In this document: positions 52,400-60,777 of the stretch, one piece after another | How positions within the stretch are numbered: position 1 is the stretch's first letter | How the letters are laid out: every line of letters begins with the position of its first letter | DNA from: JAMWDF01 sp964645405 | GTDB taxonomy: Bacteria > Ratteibacteria > UBA8468 > B48-G9 > DSTR01 | Assembly (NCBI GenBank): GCA_964645405.1 | Contig: CAZYCA010000029.1 | Coordinates: 1-64,000 of the forward strand | Direction of reading: 5' to 3' | DNA: 64,000 bases | The notes under the pieces: generated by a model | Told to the model about the DNA's origin: nothing | Database searches by the model: none | What the model saw: only the letters and a program-made list of their open reading frames with translations | Program-made: the position numbers and the translations under genes

Positions 52400-55300
52400 A
52401 TGGACTACTACGCAGAACTCCTCAGCCGTCTGAGAAGCATCAATCCTGGTACCAGGTATTTTATTAACCGCCTGTTTAACGCAGAAAAATTTGCTTTCCT
52501 GGAAAAATGCGTAGAAAACCTTAAGCTTATTAATGAGCTGGAAAACCAGGTCAAGCAACTGACAGATGCTCAACTGGCTGAACGCTCCCGGCAGTTGAAA
52601 CAAAGGGTGAAAGAAGGTGTCAGTTTAGATGACCTTCTGGTAGAAGCCTTTGCCCTTGTTAGAGAAGCAGCCGCCCGTACTATCGGACTTAGACCTTTTG
52701 ATGTCCAGATTATCGGTGGGATGGTGCTGCACCACGGGAAGGTGGCAGAGATGGCTACAGGGGAAGGAAAGACCCTGGTCGCTACATTGCCTCTTTATCT
52801 GAATGCCCTTACCGGATCTGGCGTTCATCTGGTTACGGTGAATGATTACCTTGCCAAGAGGGATACGCAATGGATGGGACCAATCTTTCACGCCCTGGGA
52901 CTTTCAGTCGGTTGCATCATTGCCTATCGGGATGAGAAAACTCCCCTGGGTACTCCCGGGTTCATCTTTGACCCCACCTACATGCCAGCAGATTCCCGGT
53001 TTCTTTACCTCCGGCCAGCTACCCGCAAACAGGCTTATGACTGTGATATTACCTATGGGGTGGGAAGTGAATTCGGGTTTGACTATCTACGGGACAACAT
53101 GGCTGTCCAGAAAGAACAACAGGTTCAACGCCAGCTTAATTATGCGATTATTGATGAGGTGGACAGCATTTTGATAGATGAAGCCCGCACGCCGTTAATC
53201 ATCTCCGGTCCATCAGAAGAATCACCCCAGCTTTACTACCAGATTGACCGTCTGGTCCGGAAGCTGGTAAGGGATACGGACTATTTAATTGACGAAGAAG
53301 CCCAGACTGCGACCCTGACAGATGAAGGTGTCAGAAAATGTGAGCATCTTCTGGGCATTCAAAATCTCTATGATGGGATGCACACGGAACTGGTACATCG
53401 TATTAACCAGGCTCTGCGGGCTCATGCTTTTTTCCAGAGAGATAAGGAATATGTGGTGAAAAATGGCCAGGTTATCATCGTGGACGAATTTACCGGCCGG
53501 TTAATGCCTGGCCGGCGCTGGAGCGATGGACTGCACCAGGCTGTGGAAGCCAAGGAGGGTGTCACCATTGAAAGCGAAAACCAGACCCTGGCAACCATTT
53601 CTTTTCAGAATTATTTCCGGCTTTACACCAAGATTGCTGGCATGACCGGTACAGCCCTGACTGAAGCTGTGGAATTTAAAGAAATTTACAAGCTTGATGT
53701 GATTGCTATTCCTACCAATAAACCTTTACGACGCACCGAGTACGACGATGAGATTTATCGTAGTGAAAAAGAGAAGTTTAATGCCGTCCTATCCGAGATT
53801 GAACAGATGCATCAAAACCAGCGGCCGGTCCTGGTAGGCACCATCTCCATTGAGAAAGCAGAAAAATTAAGCCGCCTGCTTTCCCAGCGCGGGCTTGTCC
53901 ACCGGGTGCTGCATGGAAAAAATCACGAGGCTGAAGCTGCCATCATTGCCCAGGCTGGCAGACCAGGAGCAATCACCATAGCCACCCAGATGGCTGGCCG
54001 CGGGGTAGATATTATCCTGGGTGGCAACCCGGAGATTTTAGCCCGGGAAGAAACCATTCAAAACATCAGAACCCGCCTGGCAGGAAGTAAGCCCCAGACT
54101 AATCCAAAGACCTTTCTGGATTCCATTAACGAACTGGAAGCCCACTACAAGAAGACCCTGGAAGAAATTGAAGAAAAATTCAGAGCAGACCTGGAAAAAC
54201 TAAAAGGCATCATGCTGGAGAAGGAGAAAAACTTCTCCTTGCTGGACCAGAAAGTTAGAGAAAACATGGACCGCACTGTGTTCCTGCAGGCTGGTGGTTC
54301 TGACTATCAGCGGCTGGAGCCAAGGCTGGCTAAGCTCTGGGAAAAATATAAAGAAGCAGAAGCCGCCCATAACCAGGCCCAGATAGAATTTAAGGAGAAA
54401 CCTGAAAGATTGAAAGAATACAAAGAGAGCATGAACAGGGCTTACCGGGACTGGGATAACTTCCGGGAAGCCTGCCGCCGTAAGTTTGGTATTGTCACCA
54501 GAAACCAGATTCAGGACAGGGCCGGGCTTTTCGTTCAGACTCTGGAAAAACCACCGGAGAAAAAGGAGGTGGCTGTCAAAACCATCACCGCAGAGATACA
54601 GCAATACCAGGAGATTTTAGAAAACTACGAGAAAACAATAGCACCACTGCTCAGCCAGGAGCTTTCTGCCAGCAAGCCTGCCCATCTTTTCAGGCAGCAA
54701 GCCAGCCACTACCGGAACCTTTTACAGAACCTGGGAAAAAGAATCTCTGAGGCGCAGGACGAATTTACGCTGAAATCCGTTCTGGCCGAGCATCTTTCCC
54801 GGGAATCAGCTGCCTATCGTCAGTTTATGGATAGTCTGGAAAGTCTGGAAAAGGAAATTCTCTATAGCCTGGGTGGTCAGGAATATCACCAGGCAGAAAA
54901 AGAATACAGAGCGGCTGTGGCGGAATACGAAAAATTGCTGGCGGAGTATCAGCAGGCGCTGAACCAGGCCAGAGAAAATTATGAACTCTCCCGCAGCCAG
55001 CTGGAGAGTCAGTGGCAGAAAGCCAAGGAAGAACTGGAGAAAAGCCCGAAAGAATTTAAAGAACTTTATGAGACTATCCTGGAAAAGTACCGCACTCCCT
55101 GGTTGAAAGACCATGAAAAGGTGGTAAATGCCGGGGGACTTCACATCATCGGAACTGAACGCTATGAATCACGCCGGATTGATAACCAGCTGAAAGGACG
55201 GGCTGGCAGACAGGGAGACCCTGGTTCTTCCCGTTTTTACCTCTCCCTGGAAGATGACCTTCTGCGGATTTTCGGGGCAGAACGGCTGGCAGGAATCATG

Positions 55301-56224
55301 TCAACACTTCCTGAAGGTGACAAAATCACCCATCCCCTGATTACCAGGACAATCAACAATGCCCAAAAAAAAGTGGAAGCCAGAAACTTTGAAATCCGGA
55401 AGCAGCTGCTGGAGTTTGACAACGTTCTCCATGAACAGAGAAAGATAGTTTATGCCCTGCGACAGGATATCCTGGAAGGCCGTCATCTGGAGGAATATGT
55501 GGAGGAGTTTGCCTCTTCTGTAGTAGACAGTTTGAAGCAGCAGTATCTTAACGAGAAACTACCTTATGATTCCTGGAATATAGAAGGACTTCTGCATTAT
55601 TTACATACCAGCTTTGGTCTGGTACTTAATATTCCCAGACCAGAGATTAAGGCAGAGTATCCTGCCTGGTGCGAGAGTCTGTGTGAGCAAATTAAGAATG
55701 CCCTGGTAAATGCCTACCAGGAGAAAAAAGCAACTCTGGGTCCGGTTCTACCGGAAGTTCAAAAAATTATTATGCTACAGGTGATTGATACTAAATGGCG
55801 GTCTCATCTGCGTAATCTGGATGAACTGCGGGAGGGTATCAGTCTGCGTGCCTATGCCCAGCGTGACCCTCTGATTGCTTATAAACATGAAGGTTATGCT
55901 CTTTTTCAGGAATTACTTTCTTCTGCCAGAGAAGAAATTCTGGGAGGTCTTCTCCGGGTCCAGGTTTCCCCAACCCAGCTTGCTTTCACCAAACCTGCTG
56001 GCCCAAAAGTGGCTGGCTATGTTCACCAGTCCGTAGACCACTTTGCCAAAACCCCGGAAGCTGAAAAACAGCCAGATACTGTTGGAAGTGACCAGGCAGT
56101 CTCTGCTGTTAGTCCGGGTCCCGGACAGCAAATTCCGGTAAGAGTCAAGAAAGTTGGACGCAACGACCCCTGTCCGTGTGGCAGCGGTAAAAAGTATAAA
56201 AAGTGCTGTGGAAAATCTGTGTGA
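52400..56224 (+). CDS. secA: Preprotein translocase SecA with very large NBD2 insertion
   Basis: A 1274-residue SecA; usual length is 800-950. The motor parts are intact: MATGEGKTLVATLPLYL (Walker A), IIDEVDSILIDEARTPL (Walker B), AGMTGTA, the GGLHIIGTERYESRRIDNQ and GRAGRQGD blocks, the scaffold helix and the C-terminal zinc motif CPCGSGKKYKKCC. Between GGNPE (residues 541-545) and HEKVVNAGG (from 905) lie about 360 residues, rich in coiled coil, where most SecA have about 35. A smaller insertion (FDPTYMPADSRFLYLRPATR) in NBD1 is shared with PVC-type SecA. SecA drives export of signal-peptide proteins, many of which are encoded here. The ATG has no good ribosome binding site. dnaA follows after 15 bases. 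Confidence 0.95.
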   Translation: MDYYAELLSRLRSINPGTRYFINRLFNAEKFAFLEKCVENLKLINELENQVKQLTDAQLAERSRQLKQRVKEGVSLDDLLVEAFALVREAAARTIGLRPFDVQIIGGMVLHHGKVAEMATGEGKTLVATLPLYLNALTGSGVHLVTVNDYLAKRDTQWMGPIFHALGLSVGCIIAYRDEKTPLGTPGFIFDPTYMPADSRFLYLRPATRKQAYDCDITYGVGSEFGFDYLRDNMAVQKEQQVQRQLNYAIIDEVDSILIDEARTPLIISGPSEESPQLYYQIDRLVRKLVRDTDYLIDEEAQTATLTDEGVRKCEHLLGIQNLYDGMHTELVHRINQALRAHAFFQRDKEYVVKNGQVIIVDEFTGRLMPGRRWSDGLHQAVEAKEGVTIESENQTLATISFQNYFRLYTKIAGMTGTALTEAVEFKEIYKLDVIAIPTNKPLRRTEYDDEIYRSEKEKFNAVLSEIEQMHQNQRPVLVGTISIEKAEKLSRLLSQRGLVHRVLHGKNHEAEAAIIAQAGRPGAITIATQMAGRGVDIILGGNPEILAREETIQNIRTRLAGSKPQTNPKTFLDSINELEAHYKKTLEEIEEKFRADLEKLKGIMLEKEKNFSLLDQKVRENMDRTVFLQAGGSDYQRLEPRLAKLWEKYKEAEAAHNQAQIEFKEKPERLKEYKESMNRAYRDWDNFREACRRKFGIVTRNQIQDRAGLFVQTLEKPPEKKEVAVKTITAEIQQYQEILENYEKTIAPLLSQELSASKPAHLFRQQASHYRNLLQNLGKRISEAQDEFTLKSVLAEHLSRESAAYRQFMDSLESLEKEILYSLGGQEYHQAEKEYRAAVAEYEKLLAEYQQALNQARENYELSRSQLESQWQKAKEELEKSPKEFKELYETILEKYRTPWLKDHEKVVNAGGLHIIGTERYESRRIDNQLKGRAGRQGDPGSSRFYLSLEDDLLRIFGAERLAGIMSTLPEGDKITHPLITRTINNAQKKVEARNFEIRKQLLEFDNVLHEQRKIVYALRQDILEGRHLEEYVEEFASSVVDSLKQQYLNEKLPYDSWNIEGLLHYLHTSFGLVLNIPRPEIKAEYPAWCESLCEQIKNALVNAYQEKKATLGPVLPEVQKIIMLQVIDTKWRSHLRNLDELREGISLRAYAQRDPLIAYKHEGYALFQELLSSAREEILGGLLRVQVSPTQLAFTKPAGPKVAGYVHQSVDHFAKTPEAEKQPDTVGSDQAVSAVSPGPGQQIPVRVKKVGRNDPCPCGSGKKYKKCCGKSV

Positions 56225-56239
56225 AAGATGTAGAAAAAT

Positions 56240-57535
56240 ATGGACCAGCAAAATCTCTTAGCTATCTGGCAGAAAGTTCTCTCCCGCATCAGTACCAGGA
56301 TAGGCAACACCAGGGCTGTTGATATCTGGATTAAACCAGTTATCCCGGCGGCCCTGAATAATCAGACTCTTATTCTGGTTTTACCGAACAGAACCTTCCA
56401 GAAGGGATTTGCTGCTTTTACCGAACCGCTGCTGGAATGTTTTGCGGAAATTCTTGGTTTCAAACCCACCCTTCAGTACTCCTATGACGACGACACGGCA
56501 ATCCAGCAATTTTCAGGCAGCAACCTGAATGCAGATTATACCTTTGAAAACTTTGTCGTGGGACCTGCTAACCGTCTGGCACATGCTGCGGCTCTGGCAG
56601 TGGCTCAAACCCCGGGTACTGCTTACAATCCCCTTTTCATTTATGGCGGGGTAGGTCTGGGAAAAACTCACTTAATGCAGGCTATCGGTCACTTCGCCGA
56701 GCAACAGAAAAGCGGAAAGACAACCTATTTACCATGTGAGGTCTTTGTTAACGCTTTTATCCAGGCTATCCAGACCAAAACTACATCACATTTCCGCAAC
56801 AGGTTTCGTAGCCTGGACATCCTTCTCATTGACGATATCCATTTTATTGCTGGCAAGGAGGGTACTCAGGAAGAATTCTTCCACACTTTTAATACTCTCT
56901 ATGATGCGCGGAAACAGATTATTCTTTCCAGTGATAGACCGCCCAAGGAGATACCTCAACTGGAAAAAAGGCTGGTCTCCAGGTTTGAATGGGGACTGGT
57001 GGTGGACATCCAACCTCCAGATTTTGAAACCAGGGTAGCTATTCTCAAGAAGAAATGCCAGCTGAAGTCTTTAACTGTGCCGGATGAAGTTATCTTTTTC
57101 CTTGCTGAGCAGATTAAAGATAACATCAGACTCCTGGAAGGAGCACTCAACAGACTTTTCGCTTTTTCCAGTTTACTCAATCAGGAGATTAACTTAGAGT
57201 TGACTGCTGAAGTAATCAAGGGCCTTTACCAGAAGGAAAAAAAGAAGGTGACCCTCGACCTTATTATGGAGAAGGTTTGCTCTTTCTTTCATATTTCTAC
57301 CCATGAAATTACAAGCCGTACGCGCAGGAAGGATATCCTTACCCCGCGCCAGATTGCTATGTACCTGGCCAGGGAGCTGACAGATTACTCCCTGATGGCT
57401 ATTGCTGAGGAGTTTGGAGGTAAGGACCATACCACGGTCATCCATGCGTACAGGAAGATAAAATCAAAATCAAGCCAGGATTCTTATCTCAGTAATGTCC
57501 TGGAGCAAATAAAAAGGACCTTAACAGAGAGTTGA
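56240..57535 (+). CDS. dnaA: Chromosomal replication initiator protein
   Basis: A 431-residue DnaA. Domain I is at about 1-80, a short domain II follows, then the AAA+ domain with TFENFVVGPANRLAHAAA, Walker A GGVGLGKTHLMQAIGH, Walker B ILLIDDIHFIAGKEGTQ and sensor motifs. Domain IV has the DnaA-box binding signature EEFGGKDHTTVIHAYRKI. It binds oriC and opens it. Upstream is secA, not rpmH; downstream is dnaN with a DnaA box between. Confidence 0.97.
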   Translation: MDQQNLLAIWQKVLSRISTRIGNTRAVDIWIKPVIPAALNNQTLILVLPNRTFQKGFAAFTEPLLECFAEILGFKPTLQYSYDDDTAIQQFSGSNLNADYTFENFVVGPANRLAHAAALAVAQTPGTAYNPLFIYGGVGLGKTHLMQAIGHFAEQQKSGKTTYLPCEVFVNAFIQAIQTKTTSHFRNRFRSLDILLIDDIHFIAGKEGTQEEFFHTFNTLYDARKQIILSSDRPPKEIPQLEKRLVSRFEWGLVVDIQPPDFETRVAILKKKCQLKSLTVPDEVIFFLAEQIKDNIRLLEGALNRLFAFSSLLNQEINLELTAEVIKGLYQKEKKKVTLDLIMEKVCSFFHISTHEITSRTRRKDILTPRQIAMYLARELTDYSLMAIAEEFGGKDHTTVIHAYRKIKSKSSQDSYLSNVLEQIKRTLTES

Positions 57536-57560
57536 TTTTTACACATTAAAAGAATATACT
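57532..57560 (+). promoter_or_regulatory. Promoter of dnaN
   Basis: TTGATT at 57532-57537 (overlapping the dnaA stop), a 17-base spacer and TATACT at 57555-57560. The transcript would begin near 57567 and cross the DnaA box, which may let DnaA influence dnaN. Confidence 0.5.
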
Positions 57561-57636
57561 AACACAAAAGGAGATAATGTTTTAGACAACTTATCCACAA
57601 TCTCAACACTTTTTTCTACTATAACCGGGGAGGAAT
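57536..57636. other. dnaA-dnaN intergenic region, possible oriC part
   Basis: A 101-base AT-rich spacer with one perfect DnaA box TTATCCACA (57591-57599) and a T-rich stretch beside it. In many bacteria oriC lies at the dnaA-dnaN junction, but a functional origin usually has several boxes; only one is perfect here. The strand switch at 52.1 kb fits an origin near here. Confidence 0.4.
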
Positions 57637-58740
57637 ATGGAACTAATAGTAAACAGGCAACTTTTTCAGCGTAACCTGGAAACAAACTGCGCTGTTGTCC
57701 CTTCCAAACCTGCTATTGCTTCTCTTTCCTCTGTTCTTCTGGAAGCAAAAGAAAACGAACTATCATTTACTTCCTCTGACTTAGAAACAACAATTAAAAC
57801 TTCCTGCCAGGCTAAGGTGGTAAAAAAAGGCAGTACCCTTCTTCCAGCCAGAAAAATACTTTCTCTCACCAGACAGATCTCTGATGAAGAAATAAGACTC
57901 TACCTTACCGAAAACCAGGTGAATCTACAAACAGAAAATTCTGTCTACAACTTTTTCCCTCCAAATATAGAAGACTTTCCCAAACTGCCGAAGTTTACCG
58001 CGGGAATATCGTTTTCCGTTTCTGCTACACTACTGAAACAGTCTATTGACCAGACAAAGTTCTGTATCTATCCTGAAGAACCAAGGCCTCATTTCCGGGG
58101 AGCTCTTCTGGATATTAAAGAGAATAGCTGGAACTTTGTAGCCACCGATACCAGAAGACTTGCCCTTGTACAAAAAACATTAGAAACAAAACTACCGGAA
58201 AACGTCAAGTGTTTACTCCCTCACCGGGCTTTGAACTACCTTTCTAATTTACTGAAGGAGGGAAATGTAGAATTAAGTATTAGTAAAAACCAGATTTTTT
58301 TAAAGATAGACACCACCTACATCATTTCCCAGCTTTTAGAAGGAAGTGAAGACTTTCCGGACTACAGAAAAGTAATCCCTGATGAGAAAAAGCAAAACAT
58401 TGCTGTGGCTGTTAAAGACCAGCTGGAACTGGTATTGAAAAGGATTGCCCTTTTCACCACAGAAAGATATAATAAGGTAAAATTCGTTTTCTCTAAAGGA
58501 AAAATTATCCTTTCGGTGAGCAATCCAGAGGTAGGAGAAGCACAGGAAAAACTTCCTGTGGACTACCAGGGACAGGACCAGCCGATTGCCTTCAACCCTG
58601 ATTATCTTTTAGACTTCTTACAGTGTGTCACCAGCGAAAAAGTCATTATTGCCTTTTCCAGTGACAAGAAACCGGTACTGCTGAGACCACAGGATAATGA
58701 GGATTATCTCTATGTTGCTATGCCTTTGAAACTGGAATGA
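57637..58740 (+). CDS. dnaN: DNA polymerase III sliding clamp (beta subunit)
   Basis: A 367-residue beta clamp made of three similar domains (starts MELIVNRQLFQRNLETNCAV; TDTRRLALVQ in domain 2; the end YVAMPLKLE stands for the usual YLVMPMRL). It forms a ring that tethers polymerase III to DNA. GGGGAGGA precedes the ATG. Its stop overlaps an ATG (58737) that is likely the original start of the next gene. Confidence 0.96.
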   Translation: MELIVNRQLFQRNLETNCAVVPSKPAIASLSSVLLEAKENELSFTSSDLETTIKTSCQAKVVKKGSTLLPARKILSLTRQISDEEIRLYLTENQVNLQTENSVYNFFPPNIEDFPKLPKFTAGISFSVSATLLKQSIDQTKFCIYPEEPRPHFRGALLDIKENSWNFVATDTRRLALVQKTLETKLPENVKCLLPHRALNYLSNLLKEGNVELSISKNQIFLKIDTTYIISQLLEGSEDFPDYRKVIPDEKKQNIAVAVKDQLELVLKRIALFTTERYNKVKFVFSKGKIILSVSNPEVGEAQEKLPVDYQGQDQPIAFNPDYLLDFLQCVTSEKVIIAFSSDKKPVLLRPQDNEDYLYVAMPLKLE

Positions 58741-58771
58741 AAATTATGGGGTAGAGCACATCCAGTCTACA

Positions 58772-59032
58772 GTGAGAAAAGTTCTGGAAAATTTAGAAGG
58801 TGACAATGATGCCGGAAGAATTTGTCACAATCCAGAAACTCTATGGTGTAAAATCGTCAACCAGCACCTACGAAGTCATTCCTATGTGGAAACAGTTAGG
58901 GGTAAGCAATTAGTCATCAAAGTAGATAGCTCTGTATATTTGCAGGAACTGAGGACCATGCAGAAGCAGTTAGAAGAAAAAATGCGCTCTGCCAGTGGTG
59001 GTCGTTACTGCTTTCTGGTTTTCATTTTGTAA
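58772..59032 (+). CDS. DciA/DUF721-like protein, apparent 5' frameshift
   Basis: An 86-residue frame from GTG 58772 with the DUF721/DciA pattern (LWCKIVNQHLRSHSYVETVR, KQLVIKVDSSVYLQELRTM). DciA loads the replicative helicase in bacteria that lack DnaC, and its place after dnaN fits. The start lacks a ribosome binding site and cuts into the family's N-terminal helix. Upstream the frame stays open without a start codon. ATG codons at 58737 (overlapping the dnaN stop) and 58746 are one frame off and hit TAG at 58752. One extra G in the run 58748-58751 would give MKIMGVEHIQSTVRKVLENL. So the annotated start is a fallback. Confidence 0.7.
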   Translation: MRKVLENLEGDNDAGRICHNPETLWCKIVNQHLRSHSYVETVRGKQLVIKVDSSVYLQELRTMQKQLEEKMRSASGGRYCFLVFIL

Positions 59033-59044
59033 GAAGGGGAGGAT

Positions 59045-59920
59045 ATGTTTCAGGATTCAGTGGTAGCGCTGGTGACCCCGTTTAAAAAAGGAAAGTTTGA
59101 CAGGGAGGCCTATCAGCGCCTGATTGATTTTCAGATAAAGAATGGAACATCAGCGATTCTTACATGCGGTTGCACCGGAGAGCCGGCCACCATGTCCCAC
59201 AGAGAACACTGTGAAATAATTAAGTGTGCGGTAGAGCTGGTAAACCATCGTGTTCCGGTGATTGCTGGTACCGGTTCTAATAATACGAAAGAAGCGATTT
59301 CCCTTACACAGGCAGCAGAAAAGGCCGGTGCTGATGCTGCCTTACTTATTACTCCCTACTACAATAAACCAGTTCCTTCAGGCCTCTACGAGCATTACAA
59401 ATTAGTAGCGGAAAATACAGGGCTGCCTGTTATTCTTTACAATGTCCCTTCCCGGACAGGAATCTCTATCCTTCCGGAAACAGTGGCTGAACTGGCCACC
59501 ATCAAAAATATTGTTGGTATCAAGGAAGCCAGTGGCAGTATGGACCAGGTAAGTCAGATTCTGACACTCTGTCCCAGCTCCTTTGAAGTTTATTCCGGTG
59601 ATGATTCTATGACCTTACCGATTATGGCTGTGGGAGGTAAAGGAGTGATTTCCGTGGCTGCCAACGTGGTACCACGGTTAATGGCGGAGATGACCAGAAA
59701 AATGCGGGAAGGAAACTTAGAACAGGCAAGACTTCTTCATAAAAAACTCTACCCTCTCTTTAAAGCTCTCTTTATAGAGACAAATCCTATCCCGGTAAAA
59801 GGAGCGCTGTCTTTAATGAGAATGATTGAACCTGAACTGCGGTTGCCTTTAACCAGTCCGAAACCCCAGACTATGGAAAAACTGCAGCAGGTTCTCCGCC
59901 AGATAGGGGTGCAGGTATGA
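59045..59920 (+). CDS. dapA: 4-hydroxy-tetrahydrodipicolinate synthase
   Basis: A 291-residue class I aldolase that condenses pyruvate with aspartate semialdehyde, the first step of the lysine/diaminopimelate branch. Seen: the N-terminal VALVTPFKKGKFD, GCTGEPATMSHREH, LLITPYYNKP, the proton-relay Tyr in YNVPSRTGI and the Schiff-base Lys in VGIKEASGSMDQV. GGGGAGG precedes the ATG. It overlaps accD by ATGA. Confidence 0.95.
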   Translation: MFQDSVVALVTPFKKGKFDREAYQRLIDFQIKNGTSAILTCGCTGEPATMSHREHCEIIKCAVELVNHRVPVIAGTGSNNTKEAISLTQAAEKAGADAALLITPYYNKPVPSGLYEHYKLVAENTGLPVILYNVPSRTGISILPETVAELATIKNIVGIKEASGSMDQVSQILTLCPSSFEVYSGDDSMTLPIMAVGGKGVISVAANVVPRLMAEMTRKMREGNLEQARLLHKKLYPLFKALFIETNPIPVKGALSLMRMIEPELRLPLTSPKPQTMEKLQQVLRQIGVQV

Positions 59921-60753
59921 TTTTCCGGAAACGGTATGCCAGCCTGACTCCGAGGGAAAAACCAGAGGCGAAAAAGGAACTCTGGGTGAAGTGTGAGCAT
60001 TGCGGAAAGATTATTTATGAGAAGAAATGGAAGGAACTGTTAAAGGTCTGTCCTTATTGCAAAGCGTATGGCCGGCTTACAGCCGGGGAGAGGATTGAGC
60101 AGCTGGCAGACCCTGGCAGTTTCCGGGAACTGTGGCCGGACATTATTTCGGCTGACCCCTTGCAGTTTGTAGGTGTGCGCTCTTATGTGGATAAGCTGAA
60201 AGAAGATATGCTGCGGACAAATTTGAAGGAAGCCATGGTTGTGGGGGAAGCCAAAATTGGTGGTTTTCCGACTTGTCTGGCGATATTAGACCCGCACTTT
60301 ATTATGGGAAGTATGGGCTCAGTAGTAGGAGAAAAATTTGCCCGTATCTGTGAGTTATGCCTGGAGAAAAAAACACCCCTGGTTTCTGTCTCCGGCGGTG
60401 GTGGAGGAGCCAGGATGTATGAAGGTGCTCTCAGCCTCATGCAGATGGCTAAGACTGCAGCTGCTGTCTGGAGATTGCATTCCAGTGGGCTTGTGTACAT
60501 CTCGGTTTTGACTGACCCGACAATGGGCGGGGTAGCTGCCAGTTTCGCTTTTTTAGGAGATATAATCCTGGCTGAACCGAAAGCGTTGATTGGTTTTGCC
60601 GGACCAAGGGTTATTGAGCAGACCATTCGGCAGAAGTTACCACCTGGTTTCCAGAGTTCCGAGTTTTTGTATCAGAGGGGCATGATTGACCTGATTGTAG
60701 AAAGGAAGGATTTGAAATCCACCATCAGCAGAATACTGGATATTATCCATTAA
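59917..60753 (+). CDS. accD: Acetyl-CoA carboxylase carboxyltransferase subunit beta
   Basis: A 278-residue beta subunit of the carboxyltransferase. The N-terminal zinc ribbon is CEHCGKIIYEKKW with the second pair CPYC 15 residues on. The crotonase core shows SMGSVVGEKFARICE, SVSGGGGGARMYEGALSLMQ, LTDPTMGGVAASFAFLGD and GFAGPRVIEQTIRQ. It pairs with AccA (6957-7934). It overlaps dapA by ATGA and lies 24 bases before folC. Confidence 0.97.
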   Translation: MIFRKRYASLTPREKPEAKKELWVKCEHCGKIIYEKKWKELLKVCPYCKAYGRLTAGERIEQLADPGSFRELWPDIISADPLQFVGVRSYVDKLKEDMLRTNLKEAMVVGEAKIGGFPTCLAILDPHFIMGSMGSVVGEKFARICELCLEKKTPLVSVSGGGGGARMYEGALSLMQMAKTAAAVWRLHSSGLVYISVLTDPTMGGVAASFAFLGDIILAEPKALIGFAGPRVIEQTIRQKLPPGFQSSEFLYQRGMIDLIVERKDLKSTISRILDIIH

Positions 60754-60777
60754 CATACCAACCCTGCCTGCAAAACG

